A DNA stretch of 64,000 nt from Bacillus sp. OV166. Its GTDB lineage: Bacteria; Bacillota; Bacilli; Bacillales; Cytobacillaceae. The stretch is from positions 1,063,001-1,127,000 of the forward strand of contig NZ_FXWM01000001.1 in the NCBI RefSeq assembly GCF_900177675.1, written 5' to 3'. The notes under the pieces are model-generated. The model made no database searches, was not told the origin of the DNA, and saw only the letters and a program-made list of their open reading frames with translations. A program made the position numbers and the translations under genes. Below, one piece after another: positions 8,421 to 16,909 of the stretch. Position 1 is the stretch's first letter, and each line of letters begins with the position of its first letter.

Positions 8421-9719
8421 ATGTATAAAATCGGATTAGTCGGTCTAAAAACTTCTCTGGAACAGATTTTAGACTCGGCAGAAGAATATAAATATGAGTT
8501 GGAATTCATCTCTCTCCCCTATGTAAAAACCGAAGAGGTAGAGAGTATTGTAAAAGAACATAACTCTCACGTTCATGCATGGCTTTTTTCTGGTCCACTT
8601 CCCTATGAAATTGCGAAAAAAACGCTGGGTACAGATAAAATTATGGTCCATGTTCCTGCGACGGAATCAGGTTTTTATAAATCTTTTTTAGAGATGATCT
8701 ATGAAAAAGGAAAAATTATTGAGCAGCTAAGTATTGATACGATGTCCTTAAACAATATTAGTGAAGAGGCTTTGTCACAGTTAAATATAAAAATTCCAAA
8801 GATTTATACGAAAGTGTTTGAGTTAGATGTTGATACAAATGAATTGTTGCAGTTTCATTTAGATTTATGGAATAAGGGAAAGACAGAAGGCGCAATAACT
8901 TGTTTTCCATCCGTGTGTCATGCTTTAAGGGAAAATGGAATTCCAGCCTACCGGATGTCGATGAGTAAGATGGAAATACGACAAACGCTTCGGATTCTTT
9001 CTGAAAAAGTAAAGGCTTCCTACTTTAAAGACACACAAATCGGAGTTGAAATCATAGAAGTTGAATTTTTTAGCAGAGTGGCAGAGGAAATGAAAACTCC
9101 TTATCATTTACAGTATTTGGAGCTCAGGCTAAAAGAAATGTTGATTCAACTGGGTGAAAAAATAAATGGTTCTTTTTCAGAAAAAGGAAACGGAAGATAC
9201 ATGATTTTTAGTTCCCGCGGCGCCATTGAACGAGAAATTATCACGCTCGAAGATACCGTTCAAAAATTAGCTTTTGAAGCAGATACTACCGTTGCTGTTG
9301 GAATTGGCTTTGGCGAGACCGCGTATTCGGCGGAAATCAATGCTTTTCGTGCTATTCAACATTCTAAGGAGATGAAAAATCGCGAAATTGTGATTGTCCA
9401 AGATGATGGCAAGATTGTCGAATCACCAGGCACAAAAAAGGAGCTGCAATATGCCCGTCGTACCCACGATAAATTCCTTATCGAAAAGTTAAACAAAGGG
9501 AATATCAGTGTAAAAGCGTATAAGAAGATCTCAGCTCTTGTTCATAGATTGGGATGGCGCGAATTTACAACTAAGGACTTAGCGACACAGCTTGAGATGA
9601 CAGAGCGCAATGTACGGCGTATTGTCACGGATATGTGCATAGTAGATTTGGCTCAATGCGTTGGCGAAGAGGCTCAAGCTACACGGGGAAGGCCAAGTAA
9701 AATTTATCGATTATTATAA
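8421..9719 (+). CDS. Transcriptional regulator with C-terminal HTH, family not recognised
   Basis: 432 residues from the ATG at 8421, which has AAGGAAG 11 bases upstream (a TTG at 8397 lacks an RBS). The N-terminal ~110 residues look like a small-molecule sensing domain (LEFISLPY, HAWLFSGPLPYEIA). The centre (about 230-330) contains VAVGIGFGETAYSAEINA, reminiscent of the degenerate nucleotide-cyclase-like modules of PucR/CdaR-type regulators. The C-terminal ~80 residues form a winged helix-turn-helix (FTTKDLATQLEMTERNVRRI) ending in RGRPSKIYRLL. It precedes the amidohydrolase-transporter operon, whose promoter carries a strong inverted repeat, so it is the likely regulator. Ligand unknown. 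Confidence 0.7.
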   Translation: MYKIGLVGLKTSLEQILDSAEEYKYELEFISLPYVKTEEVESIVKEHNSHVHAWLFSGPLPYEIAKKTLGTDKIMVHVPATESGFYKSFLEMIYEKGKIIEQLSIDTMSLNNISEEALSQLNIKIPKIYTKVFELDVDTNELLQFHLDLWNKGKTEGAITCFPSVCHALRENGIPAYRMSMSKMEIRQTLRILSEKVKASYFKDTQIGVEIIEVEFFSRVAEEMKTPYHLQYLELRLKEMLIQLGEKINGSFSEKGNGRYMIFSSRGAIEREIITLEDTVQKLAFEADTTVAVGIGFGETAYSAEINAFRAIQHSKEMKNREIVIVQDDGKIVESPGTKKELQYARRTHDKFLIEKLNKGNISVKAYKKISALVHRLGWREFTTKDLATQLEMTERNVRRIVTDMCIVDLAQCVGEEAQATRGRPSKIYRLL

Positions 9720-9745
9720 GCACCCATGATTTTGGGTGCTTATTT
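9718..9745 (+). terminator. Terminator after the regulator gene
   Basis: AAGCACCCA (9718-9726) pairs with TGGGTGCTT (9733-9741), followed by a T-rich tail. The stem overlaps the stop codon of the regulator. Confidence 0.85.
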
Positions 9746-9826
9746 ATTTTGTCCCTTGATTTAGCATGTTAAAAGATTTAAAGGAATATTTTTCAGCTTT
9801 ATTTTTAGTGTATTGTTTAATTTCTA

Positions 9827-9846
9827 TTTAGAAATTTCTAAAAATT
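9827..9846 (+). promoter_or_regulatory. Palindrome and CodY-like box upstream of the amidohydrolase promoter
   Basis: 9827-9842 is a perfect 16-bp palindrome (TTTAGAAATTTCTAAA). The overlapping 15-mer 9832-9846 differs from the CodY consensus AATTTTCWGAAAATT at two positions. It ends just upstream of the -35 element. CodY control would suit a peptide or acyl-amino-acid degrading operon, but AT-rich DNA makes chance matches likely. Confidence 0.4.
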
Positions 9847-9847
9847 A

Positions 9848-9876
9848 TTGAAATTTAAGTATAAAAACACTATACT
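9848..9876 (+). promoter_or_regulatory. Sigma-A promoter of the amidohydrolase operon
   Basis: TTGAAA (9848-9853), 17-base spacer, TATACT (9871-9876). Both boxes are close to consensus with ideal spacing. Confidence 0.7.
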
Positions 9877-9878
9877 TC

Positions 9879-9902
9879 ATTTAAGGAATTTTTTCCTTAA
9901 AT
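9879..9902 (+). promoter_or_regulatory. Inverted-repeat operator at the transcription start
   Basis: A perfect 10-bp inverted repeat, ATTTAAGGAA and TTCCTTAAAT, separated by TTTT, begins two bases after the -10 box. A protein bound here would cover the start site. The gene directly upstream encodes an HTH regulator, which is the obvious candidate. Confidence 0.6.
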
Positions 9903-9956
9903 TACCCTAAAGTAGATAATGTTTCGTAAGTAGAATAAAAAAAGGAGTTGAAATGT

Positions 9957-11135
9957 GTGTCTCAAACGATATTCATTCAAGATTTAATCGAGGATGTTAA
10001 AGACGAAGTGATTGGATGGCGAAGATATTTACATATGTATCCTGAGCTGTCTTTTCAAGAAGAAAAAACAGCACAATTTGTCTATGAAACGCTGCAAACG
10101 TTTGGTGATTTGGAAATTTCGCGTCCGACAAAAACAAGTGTTATGGCTCGTTTGATTGGTCAACAACCCGGGAAGGTTATAGCACTGCGGGCAGATATGG
10201 ATGCGCTTCCAATTGAAGAAGAGAATGATTTGGACTTTGTGTCACAAAATCCAGGTGCGATGCATGCTTGCGGACATGACGGGCATACGGCGATGCTGCT
10301 TGGTGCAGCAAAGATTCTTACACAGTTAAAGGATCATATTAAAGGGGAAGTGCGCTTTTTATTTCAACATGCTGAGGAACTGCCGCCCGGTGGCGCACAA
10401 GAGATGGTGAAAGCTGGTGTGCTGGATGGAGTAGATATGATTATTGGCACCCATCTAATGTCGACTCTCCCTTTAGGGAAAATAGGTTTGAGCTACGGTC
10501 CGATGATGGCAGGAGCTGATACTTTTAACATTACCGTGGTTGGTAAGGGGGGGCACGCTTCACAGCCTGAACTAACTATTGATCCCATTGCAATTGGAAC
10601 ACAGGTTGTCACAAATCTCCAGCACATTGTTTCAAGGTATCGAGATGCTCAGGAAACTCTTGTAATTTCAGTGACAAAGTTCCAAGCGGGAAGTGCGATT
10701 AATGTTATTCCAAGTAGCGTAAGCATTGGAGGATCCGTTCGAAGCTTCAATCCGGAGCTGAGGGGAAAGATTCCAACTTTTATCGAACGCATAGTAAAAG
10801 GAATTACAGAAGCGCACGGAGCCACTTATGAATTCAATTATCAGTTCGGTTATGCTCCGACCATTAATGATGAAGAAATAACACGATTGATTGACGAAGC
10901 GGTTTGTGAAGTATTTGGTGAAGAAAGGCGAGAGATTATGAAGCCGATTATGGGAAGTGAAGACTTCTCTGCCTATCAAAAAGTAGTACCGGGATCTTAT
11001 ATTTTCATAGGAGCTCGTAATGAAGAAAGAGGGATTATGTATCCTCACCATCACCCAAAATTTGATTTTGATGAGCAGGCATTACAAGACGGTGTAAAGT
11101 TATTCGTTCATGGAACATTTAAAATAGTGAATTAG
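9957..11135 (+). CDS. M20-family amidohydrolase (N-acyl-amino-acid or hippurate hydrolase type)
   Basis: 392 residues from GTG 9957, which is nine bases after AAAGGAG; the TTG at 9948 lies too close to the RBS. Metal-ligand motifs of the M20D/amidohydrolase group are clear: ADMDALP, ACGHDGHTAMLLG, HAEELPPGGA with the catalytic Glu, and a C-terminal MYPHHHPKFDFDE. There is no signal peptide, so it acts in the cytoplasm on an imported N-acylated or conjugated substrate. The two genes behind it encode a DUF3311 protein and a sodium symporter, suggesting import then deacylation. Substrate not determined. Confidence 0.85.
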   Translation: MSQTIFIQDLIEDVKDEVIGWRRYLHMYPELSFQEEKTAQFVYETLQTFGDLEISRPTKTSVMARLIGQQPGKVIALRADMDALPIEEENDLDFVSQNPGAMHACGHDGHTAMLLGAAKILTQLKDHIKGEVRFLFQHAEELPPGGAQEMVKAGVLDGVDMIIGTHLMSTLPLGKIGLSYGPMMAGADTFNITVVGKGGHASQPELTIDPIAIGTQVVTNLQHIVSRYRDAQETLVISVTKFQAGSAINVIPSSVSIGGSVRSFNPELRGKIPTFIERIVKGITEAHGATYEFNYQFGYAPTINDEEITRLIDEAVCEVFGEERREIMKPIMGSEDFSAYQKVVPGSYIFIGARNEERGIMYPHHHPKFDFDEQALQDGVKLFVHGTFKIVN

Positions 11136-11153
11136 ACTACGAGGGGGAAGAGT

Positions 11154-11351
11154 ATGAAAAAGGTCTATTGGCTTGGAATTATTCCGGTTCTTGGTTTTGT
11201 AATAGGAGCGTTATTTTCAAATAGAGTGACTCCTTATGTTCTTGGAATGCCGTTTTTTCACTTTTGGGTTGTTCTCTGGTCTTTTCTTACAACGGGAATC
11301 TTGGGGATTATTTATAAACTTGATCCTGCGAATCAAAAGGAGGATTTTTAA
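11154..11351 (+). CDS. DUF3311 small membrane protein
   Basis: 65 residues with two membrane helices (about 5-22 and 33-52). DUF3311 proteins typically sit directly before a sodium:solute symporter gene, as here, where the stop codon overlaps the symporter start (TAATG). The family is thought to be an accessory subunit of these symporters; the mechanism is unknown. RBS GGGGGAAG. Confidence 0.8.
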   Translation: MKKVYWLGIIPVLGFVIGALFSNRVTPYVLGMPFFHFWVVLWSFLTTGILGIIYKLDPANQKEDF

Positions 11352-12829
11352 TGAATATTTCCTTGTTTTTTATCTTGTTTTTTTTCGTTGTTTCTATCGC
11401 TATTGGTTTATATTCCCAAAAAGGGAAAGAGATGAACTTAGAGCAGTGGTCCGTTGGAGGACGTGGAATGGGAACGCTATTTGTCTTTCTCTTAGCTGCA
11501 GGTGAAATGTATACTACATTTACTTTTTTAGGTGCAAGTGGCTCGGCATATAGTGATGGAGGTGCCATTTTTAGTATTGTTTCATACGGTTGTCTAGCTA
11601 CTGTCATCTCTTACTGGTCATTTCCTGCTATTTGGAAATATGCAAAGGAACATAAATTAATTTCCCAATCAGATTTCTTTGTAAAAAAATATCAAAGTCC
11701 TTATCTTGGAGTACTTGTTGCTGTTGTAGGTATTGTAGCTTGTACCTGTTATTTGGTATTACAATTTAAAGGATTGGGGTATATCGTCGAGGCAACTTCC
11801 TATGGGGTCATCTCTTCCAAACTAGCAATTTGGATCGGAGCTATTGGTGTAACTGTTTTTGTTATGTTGTCAGGTATTCACGGTGCTGCTTGGACTTCTG
11901 TTTTGAAAGATATTCTTATTCTTGGGATTGTCGTATTTTTAGGTATCTATTTTCCGATTCACTTTTATGGCGGGATTCAGCCAATGTATGAGGCTATTGA
12001 ACATGCAAAATCAAACTTTTCTATACTACCTAATCAAGGCATGAACACAACATGGTATATATCTACCGTAATTTTAAGTGGTATTGGATTTTATATGTGG
12101 CCGCATACGTTTCCTAATGTCTTTGCAGCCAAAAATGAGAAAGCCTTACGTAAAAATGCGATTCTTATGCCATTGTATCAATTAATTTTATTGTTTGCCT
12201 TTTTTGTCGGATTTGCAGCTATCTTACAGATTCCAGGATTAAAAGGGAGTGACAGTGACCTTATTTTGCTTCGTCTTTCAAAAGAGACATTTGATCCTTG
12301 GTTTGTCGGATTAATTGGAGGAACAGGTGTATTAGCCGCATTAGTACCAAGTGCTATGCTATTAATGGTTATATCAACTTTACTAGTTAAAAATATCTTT
12401 CAAGTATTCGTCCCTTCGACAACAGAAGGTCAGATTGCAAAATTAGTAAAATACTTAGTTCCGGTTCTTTCTCTTGTAGGACTTTATTTTACATTTAAAG
12501 GTGGAAATACACTTTTTGGAATCGCTTTAATCGCATATAACTTCATTACACAACTTGCTCCTGCGTTTTTCTTTAGTTTGCTGAAGAGGAATTTTGTTAC
12601 AAAATATGGCGCTTTTGCCGGAATCATTTCCGGAGGATTGTTAGTTTCTACCATGTCTTTAGGAAATATTACGATTGGACAGCTATTTCCTTTCATTCCT
12701 CAAGTTATTAAAGATCTGAATGTAGGAATCATTGCACTATTTGTTAATACACTAGTCGTGGTAGTTGTGAGTTTGATGACAAAAAATATCACTTTAACAC
12801 AACCAAAAACCAAAGCAGTGGTTGAGTAA
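11351..12829 (+). CDS. Sodium:solute symporter (SSS family)
   Basis: 492 residues with about 13 hydrophobic helices, the usual size and pattern of the SSS family (PanF/PutP fold). The first helix starts at residue 3; helix 2 holds the family-like VGGRGMGTLFVFLLAAGEMY and YTTFTFLGASGSAY. It is translationally coupled to the DUF3311 gene and follows the M20 hydrolase, so it probably imports the hydrolase substrate with sodium. Some annotations would call it pantothenate permease-like; I see no reason to assign that substrate. Confidence 0.85.
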   Translation: MNISLFFILFFFVVSIAIGLYSQKGKEMNLEQWSVGGRGMGTLFVFLLAAGEMYTTFTFLGASGSAYSDGGAIFSIVSYGCLATVISYWSFPAIWKYAKEHKLISQSDFFVKKYQSPYLGVLVAVVGIVACTCYLVLQFKGLGYIVEATSYGVISSKLAIWIGAIGVTVFVMLSGIHGAAWTSVLKDILILGIVVFLGIYFPIHFYGGIQPMYEAIEHAKSNFSILPNQGMNTTWYISTVILSGIGFYMWPHTFPNVFAAKNEKALRKNAILMPLYQLILLFAFFVGFAAILQIPGLKGSDSDLILLRLSKETFDPWFVGLIGGTGVLAALVPSAMLLMVISTLLVKNIFQVFVPSTTEGQIAKLVKYLVPVLSLVGLYFTFKGGNTLFGIALIAYNFITQLAPAFFFSLLKRNFVTKYGAFAGIISGGLLVSTMSLGNITIGQLFPFIPQVIKDLNVGIIALFVNTLVVVVVSLMTKNITLTQPKTKAVVE

Positions 12830-12888
12830 CATTGATAATATAGTGAACCCTGTCAAGTAGACAGTAAAAAAGTAATATAAAGCAGTAG

Positions 12889-12923
12889 CCTGAGTTCGAT
12901 ATTCATATGAACTCAGGTTTTTT
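12889..12923 (+). terminator. Terminator of the amidohydrolase-symporter operon
   Basis: CCTGAGTTC (12889-12897) pairs with GAACTCAGG (12909-12917) followed by six T. Confidence 0.9.
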
Positions 12924-13044
12924 ATTTGGCAAATTTCACAATAAGCAAGTTTTAAAGAATATCAAATAATATAATCTGATTCGTAAAATATAATGAATAA
13001 TGAGGGCGAAAATTAAATAAAAACTAATATCTGGGAGGCTAATA

Positions 13045-14871
13045 ATGGGGGTAGGATATTTAAAAATAGAAATGCGTACCGGTGGTGGCGCTTTACCGGT
13101 AAGTGGTGCAAATATTATTATTAGAGACTCCAGTGGAAAAATTCTTAACCAACTGAAAGCCGATGAGAGCGGAAATACTGTAGCGGTACCATTGAACACT
13201 CCAGATAAAGCTAGTACGTTAAGAACTAACAATCCAGGTCCATATTATTCAACATATGATGTGGAGATTCGTCACGATAGATTTATCTCGAATATAATTC
13301 GTGGCGTGCAGGTATTTGACACTGTAACATCCACATTACCTGTGAGTATGGCGCCTGTCCTGAGAACGTTTGAACAAAGCAATTTGGAAAGGGAAGTAAA
13401 TATTCCGTCACACGGACTTCTAACTCAAGTAGGTCGGAAACAACAAGGGCCTAAAGTACAACCTCAAGTACTTCATGATGTAGCTATTCCTGAATACATT
13501 ACAGTACATCTTGCTCACCCTGACTCATGGGCAAGAAATGTTCGCGTCAAATTTATTGATTATATCAAAAACGTAGCATCAAGCGAGATCTATCCAACTT
13601 GGCCACAGGCTTCTCTTGAAGCCAACATCTATGCTCAAATCACTTTTGCCTTAAACAGAGTGTACACAGAATGGTATAGGTCGAGAGGTTACGATTTTGA
13701 TATATCAAATTCCACAAGTGTTGACCAAGCTTTTGTAGATGGTGGAGAAATATTTGAAAACATAAGTGTGATTGTTGACAAAATATTTAACCAGTACGTT
13801 CGAAGACAGGGGCATAAAGAACCGTTCTTTACCATGTTCTGCAATGGAACAACATCAACATGCCCAGGGGGACTATCACAGTGGGGTACAGTTGACCTTG
13901 CAGAACAAGGGATGAATCCTTTTCAAATACTTGACCATTACTACCCTGATGACATTGAGATAGTAGAAACGAACAATACGATTAGCGTAGTTGAGTCCTA
14001 TCCCGGTGTAGCTTTAAGGGAGGGAAGTCAGAGTCCTAGTGTTGAGATCATGCAAAGGTATTTGAACAGAATACGAGTCAACTATCCACTTATTCCACAA
14101 ATCGCAAATCCGAATGGAATGTTCGGAAGCGATACGACTGAAGCAGTAAAAACATTTCAAAGTATTTTTGGACTAACGCCCGATGGGGTAATCGGTAAAG
14201 AAACATGGTATAAAATATCTTATTTGTATGTAGCGGTTAAGAAACTTGGAGAACTTGAAAGTGAAGGCGAATGGATCGATATAGGCGAGGTTCCGCCAAC
14301 TGTCGTTTTAATAGAAGGCTCAAAAGGTGCGCCTGTCGCTCAACTGCAATTTATTCTAAATACGATTTCATGGTTTTACCCTACTGTACCTTCTGTCATA
14401 CGAGATGCAATGTTTCGAGCTACAACAAAAAAAGCAGTTATCGAGTTTCAAAAAACATTTAATTTGCCAGCTGATGGAGTTGTTGGTCGTGCCAATTGGG
14501 ATATGCTTTATAAGGTTTATAAGGGGATTGAAAATAATGTGGTAATTCCTAAGCCCCTTCCCGGGACTGTTCCACCAACTGAACCGCCGCCACCAGTCGA
14601 ACCACCACCTGAAACGGGTCCACCTTATCCTGGAATGCTTCTCCGTGTAGGCTCTAGGGGTGAGAGTGTTTTGATCATGCAACAATATCTAAATGTTGTT
14701 TCAAAGGTTTATCCAGCAATTCCAAAGCTTGCAGCTGATGGTATTTTTGGTAGAAGAACCAAAAGTGCTGTGATCGCCTTTCAAAAACAATTTGGTTTGT
14801 TCGCTGATGGGATTATTGGTCCAGCAACTTGGAAACGTATTGTAGCAGAGTACAATAAGATTTCAATCTAA
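13045..14871 (+). CDS. SpoIID-like protein with three peptidoglycan-binding domains
   Basis: 608 residues, four parts. Residues ~1-100 look like a carboxypeptidase-regulatory/prealbumin-like beta domain. Residues ~150-310 resemble the SpoIID/LytB amidase-enhancer domain (SSEIYPTWPQASLEANIYAQ; STSVDQAF; GLSQWGTVDLAEQGMNPFQI). Three PG_binding_1 domains follow at about 325-400, 425-495 and 530-605, each ending in an FG-DGIIG-TW type motif, with a Pro-rich linker (PPTEPPPPVEPPP) before the last. There is no signal peptide or membrane helix, which fits proteins made in the mother cell and assembled on the forespore cortex or coat. Exact function unknown; binding of cortex glycan is inferred. Confidence 0.8.
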   Translation: MGVGYLKIEMRTGGGALPVSGANIIIRDSSGKILNQLKADESGNTVAVPLNTPDKASTLRTNNPGPYYSTYDVEIRHDRFISNIIRGVQVFDTVTSTLPVSMAPVLRTFEQSNLEREVNIPSHGLLTQVGRKQQGPKVQPQVLHDVAIPEYITVHLAHPDSWARNVRVKFIDYIKNVASSEIYPTWPQASLEANIYAQITFALNRVYTEWYRSRGYDFDISNSTSVDQAFVDGGEIFENISVIVDKIFNQYVRRQGHKEPFFTMFCNGTTSTCPGGLSQWGTVDLAEQGMNPFQILDHYYPDDIEIVETNNTISVVESYPGVALREGSQSPSVEIMQRYLNRIRVNYPLIPQIANPNGMFGSDTTEAVKTFQSIFGLTPDGVIGKETWYKISYLYVAVKKLGELESEGEWIDIGEVPPTVVLIEGSKGAPVAQLQFILNTISWFYPTVPSVIRDAMFRATTKKAVIEFQKTFNLPADGVVGRANWDMLYKVYKGIENNVVIPKPLPGTVPPTEPPPPVEPPPETGPPYPGMLLRVGSRGESVLIMQQYLNVVSKVYPAIPKLAADGIFGRRTKSAVIAFQKQFGLFADGIIGPATWKRIVAEYNKISI

Positions 14872-14882
14872 TTTCTACCCCT

Positions 14883-14915
14883 AGGTGCCCCTAAATACTT
14901 GGGACACCTTCTTTA
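14883..14915 (+). terminator. Probable terminator after the PG-binding gene
   Basis: AGGTG-CCC and GGG-A-CACCT pair with one bulged base around a 10-base loop, followed by TCTTTATT. A moderate terminator. Confidence 0.55.
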
Positions 14916-14953
14916 TTGAATATACAAAAAACTAAGAGGGCACTCTTAATAAA

Positions 14954-15340
14954 TCAATAAGGACTGTTGGTCGGGATTGGTTTGTGAGTTTTAATGTAAT
15001 CTTTATAACCAATAATTTTATTTTCAAGCATCTTTTCTGTGGATAATAAGTTATTTATCTGATTTTTAATGGAACTTCTATGTTCTTCAAGTAGTTTAAG
15101 CCTTGCTTGAGTGGTAGTTTCTCCTTGTCTTACTAATTCAGTATATTCTCTTATTTGTGCAATCGGCATTTGTGTCTGCTTTAATTTCATAACAAATTTC
15201 ATCCATAGTAGATCCGTCTCATCATACACTCTTTCTCCGTTCTCATTTCGATTAGGAAAAATAATCTTTTCTTTTTCATAATATCGTAACGTATGAGGAG
15301 TGATCCCCAACAACTTTGCAATCTCGCTAATTTGGTACAT
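14954..15340 (-). CDS. MerR-family transcriptional regulator
   Basis: 128 residues. The N-terminal MerR winged helix is complete (ISEIAKLLGITPHTLRYYEKE with the typical second-helix RVYDETDLLWMKFV). A coiled-coil dimerisation helix follows (about 75-115). There is no cysteine-rich metal site at the C-terminus, so it is more like the redox or multidrug-sensing MerR group that pairs with oxidoreductases. It is divergent from a short-chain dehydrogenase gene whose promoter has the 19-bp spacer that MerR proteins act on, so it very likely activates that gene and perhaps represses itself. Confidence 0.9.
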   Translation of the reverse strand: MYQISEIAKLLGITPHTLRYYEKEKIIFPNRNENGERVYDETDLLWMKFVMKLKQTQMPIAQIREYTELVRQGETTTQARLKLLEEHRSSIKNQINNLLSTEKMLENKIIGYKDYIKTHKPIPTNSPY

Positions 15341-15393
15341 AAAAATCTCCTTTCATTAATTTGAAGAATAAGCCTTAAGAGATAAAAAAGTGC

Positions 15394-15424
15394 TTGCCTT
15401 AGAGTAAACTCTAACGAATATAAT
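15394..15424 (+). promoter_or_regulatory. MerR-type promoter with 19-bp spacer and operator
   Basis: TTGCCT (15394-15399), a 19-base spacer and TATAAT (15419-15424). The spacer contains the inverted repeat TTAGAGT-AA-ACTCTAA (15399-15414). Over-long spacers with a palindrome between the boxes are the hallmark of MerR-activated promoters. Confidence 0.88.
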
Positions 15425-15479
15425 GAACAAATCAAGCAAAGATTACAAATTTCTAAAAAAATTTTCAGGAGGAATTTAT

Positions 15480-16241
15480 ATGAAATATACTGTGATAACT
15501 GGTGCAAGCTCAGGTATTGGTTATGAAGCTGCATTAGCTTTTGCATCTCGGGGAAAAAACTTAATCGTTGTAGCACGCAGGAAAGATAATTTGGAAAAAT
15601 TAAAGTCAGAGATCATGGATATCAATCCAAACCTAGATGTTGTTATTCGAGCAACTGATTTATCAGTCACTGAGAATGCGTATAAGCTATACGAAAGTCT
15701 TCGTGATTTCAAAATTGAAACGTGGATTAACAATGCAGGATTTGGCAACTTTGCTTCAGTTGCTGAACAAAATCTAAACAAGATTGAGGCTATGCTACAC
15801 TTGAATATAGAGTCATTAACCATACTCACATCTCTTTATGTTCGTGATTATGCAAATGTCGAAGGGACTCAGCTTATTAATGTTTCATCAGGCGGCGGTT
15901 ATACAATTATTGCAAATTCTATTACCTACTGTGCTACTAAATTTTACGTAAGTGCATTTACAGAAGGTCTTGCACACGAACTTAAGTTAAAAGGTGAGAA
16001 GATGCAGGTGAAAGTTTTGGCTCCTGCTGCAACTGAAACAGAGTTCGCAAAACGATCTTTAGATATAGATGAATTTCAATATGAAGGTGCTGTACCAAAG
16101 TTTCACACCTCAAAGCAAATGGCAGGATTTCTTCTTGATCTATATGATAGTAATAAAGTAGTAGGAAAAGTTGATGGAATAACCTATGAATTTGAGTTAG
16201 TAGATCCTATATTTAACTTTGCGGTAAGAACAAGTAAATAA
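15480..16241 (+). CDS. Short-chain dehydrogenase/reductase (SDR)
   Basis: 253 residues from ATG 15480, seven bases after AGGAGG; an upstream ATG at 15423 overlaps the -10 box and has no RBS. The cofactor motif TGASSGIG is at residues ~6-13, NNAG at ~85, and the catalytic Ser-Tyr-Lys appear as NVSSGGGY and YCATKFYV. It belongs to the DltE/YqjQ-like classical SDRs with an Arg after the second strand (ARRK), which favours NADPH. The substrate is unknown. The MerR gene next door suggests induction by a reactive small molecule. Confidence 0.88.
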   Translation: MKYTVITGASSGIGYEAALAFASRGKNLIVVARRKDNLEKLKSEIMDINPNLDVVIRATDLSVTENAYKLYESLRDFKIETWINNAGFGNFASVAEQNLNKIEAMLHLNIESLTILTSLYVRDYANVEGTQLINVSSGGGYTIIANSITYCATKFYVSAFTEGLAHELKLKGEKMQVKVLAPAATETEFAKRSLDIDEFQYEGAVPKFHTSKQMAGFLLDLYDSNKVVGKVDGITYEFELVDPIFNFAVRTSK

Positions 16242-16252
16242 TCAAAATGTTT

Positions 16253-16830
16253 TCAAAAACCAAAGAGCGCCCTAAAGGCGCTCCTGATCTTGACGAACAA
16301 GCCAACAATCGTTCCAGTCAAAACAGAGCCTAAAGTAGCTACTAACAATATTTTTAAACCGACTTTAGCTAACATACTTGCCTTCTCACCATTAATAGCT
16401 TGGACAGTACCAAGGATGATACTGATGGATGAGAAGTTAGCAAACGATACTAAGAAACAAGATACGATTGCTACAGTCTTTACTGACAAATGAGGGTTCA
16501 TTTTTTTAAAGTCAAGCATAGCGACAAACTCATTAGCGGGTACTTTGGAACCCATTACTGATCCTGCTCTAACAATTTCATCTGTTGGAATACCCATTAT
16601 GAAAGCGATCGGTGCGAGCACATACCCTAATATTTCTTGGTAGTTCATCCCGAAAATTCCATCAAAGATGTAGTTAATCATTGATAGCAACCCAATATAG
16701 GTAATCAGCATAGCTCCAACAATTAGAGCAACCTTCCCGCCATCTAAAGCCCTATTACCAAAAGCTTCAAAAAGAGATTTCTCTTGTATCATTTCTTTTA
16801 CATCAATTTCTTCATCCTCTTCACAGCTGG
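16253..16830 (-). pseudogene. C-terminal fragment of a NupC-type nucleoside transporter
   Basis: The last ~180 residues of a concentrative nucleoside transporter of ~400 residues remain, including the gate and C-terminal domain (EAFGNRALDGGKVALIVGAM; LGYVLAPIAFIMGIP; SFANFSSISIILG). The frame is open upstream of the ATG at 16792 but homology stops abruptly near 16830, where plus-strand material of another gene begins. The N-terminal half, with the transport core, is absent. It is one of three unrelated fragments packed between 16.25 and 17.23 kb. Confidence 0.85.
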
Positions 16831-16831
16831 T

Positions 16832-16909
16832 TCTTATAAGGTGAAACGTGAATATAAGACCGTATTCAACGGAGTAGCGTTGAAAGTACCTGCCAACAAA
16901 TTAAGTAAT
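16832..16909 (+). pseudogene. Fragment of a subtilase propeptide (I9 inhibitor) gene
   Basis: Twenty-six codons encode SYKVKREYKTVFNGVALKVP followed by ANKLSN. This matches the C-terminal part of the I9 domain in the intact lipoprotein at 17474-17992 (VRHKYKTAFNGVSMELPANE). No start, signal peptide or protease domain accompanies it. It is fused on the left to a minus-strand nupC fragment and on the right to a permease fragment. Confidence 0.7.

Noticed and set aside
11236..11505. ORF overlapping the DUF3311 and symporter genes
   Set aside because: A shifted-frame shadow of two well supported genes.
12849..12866. CTGTC-AAGTA-GACAG as an insertion sequence end
   Set aside because: Looks like sequences at some IS ends, but there is no partner end or transposase remnant nearby.
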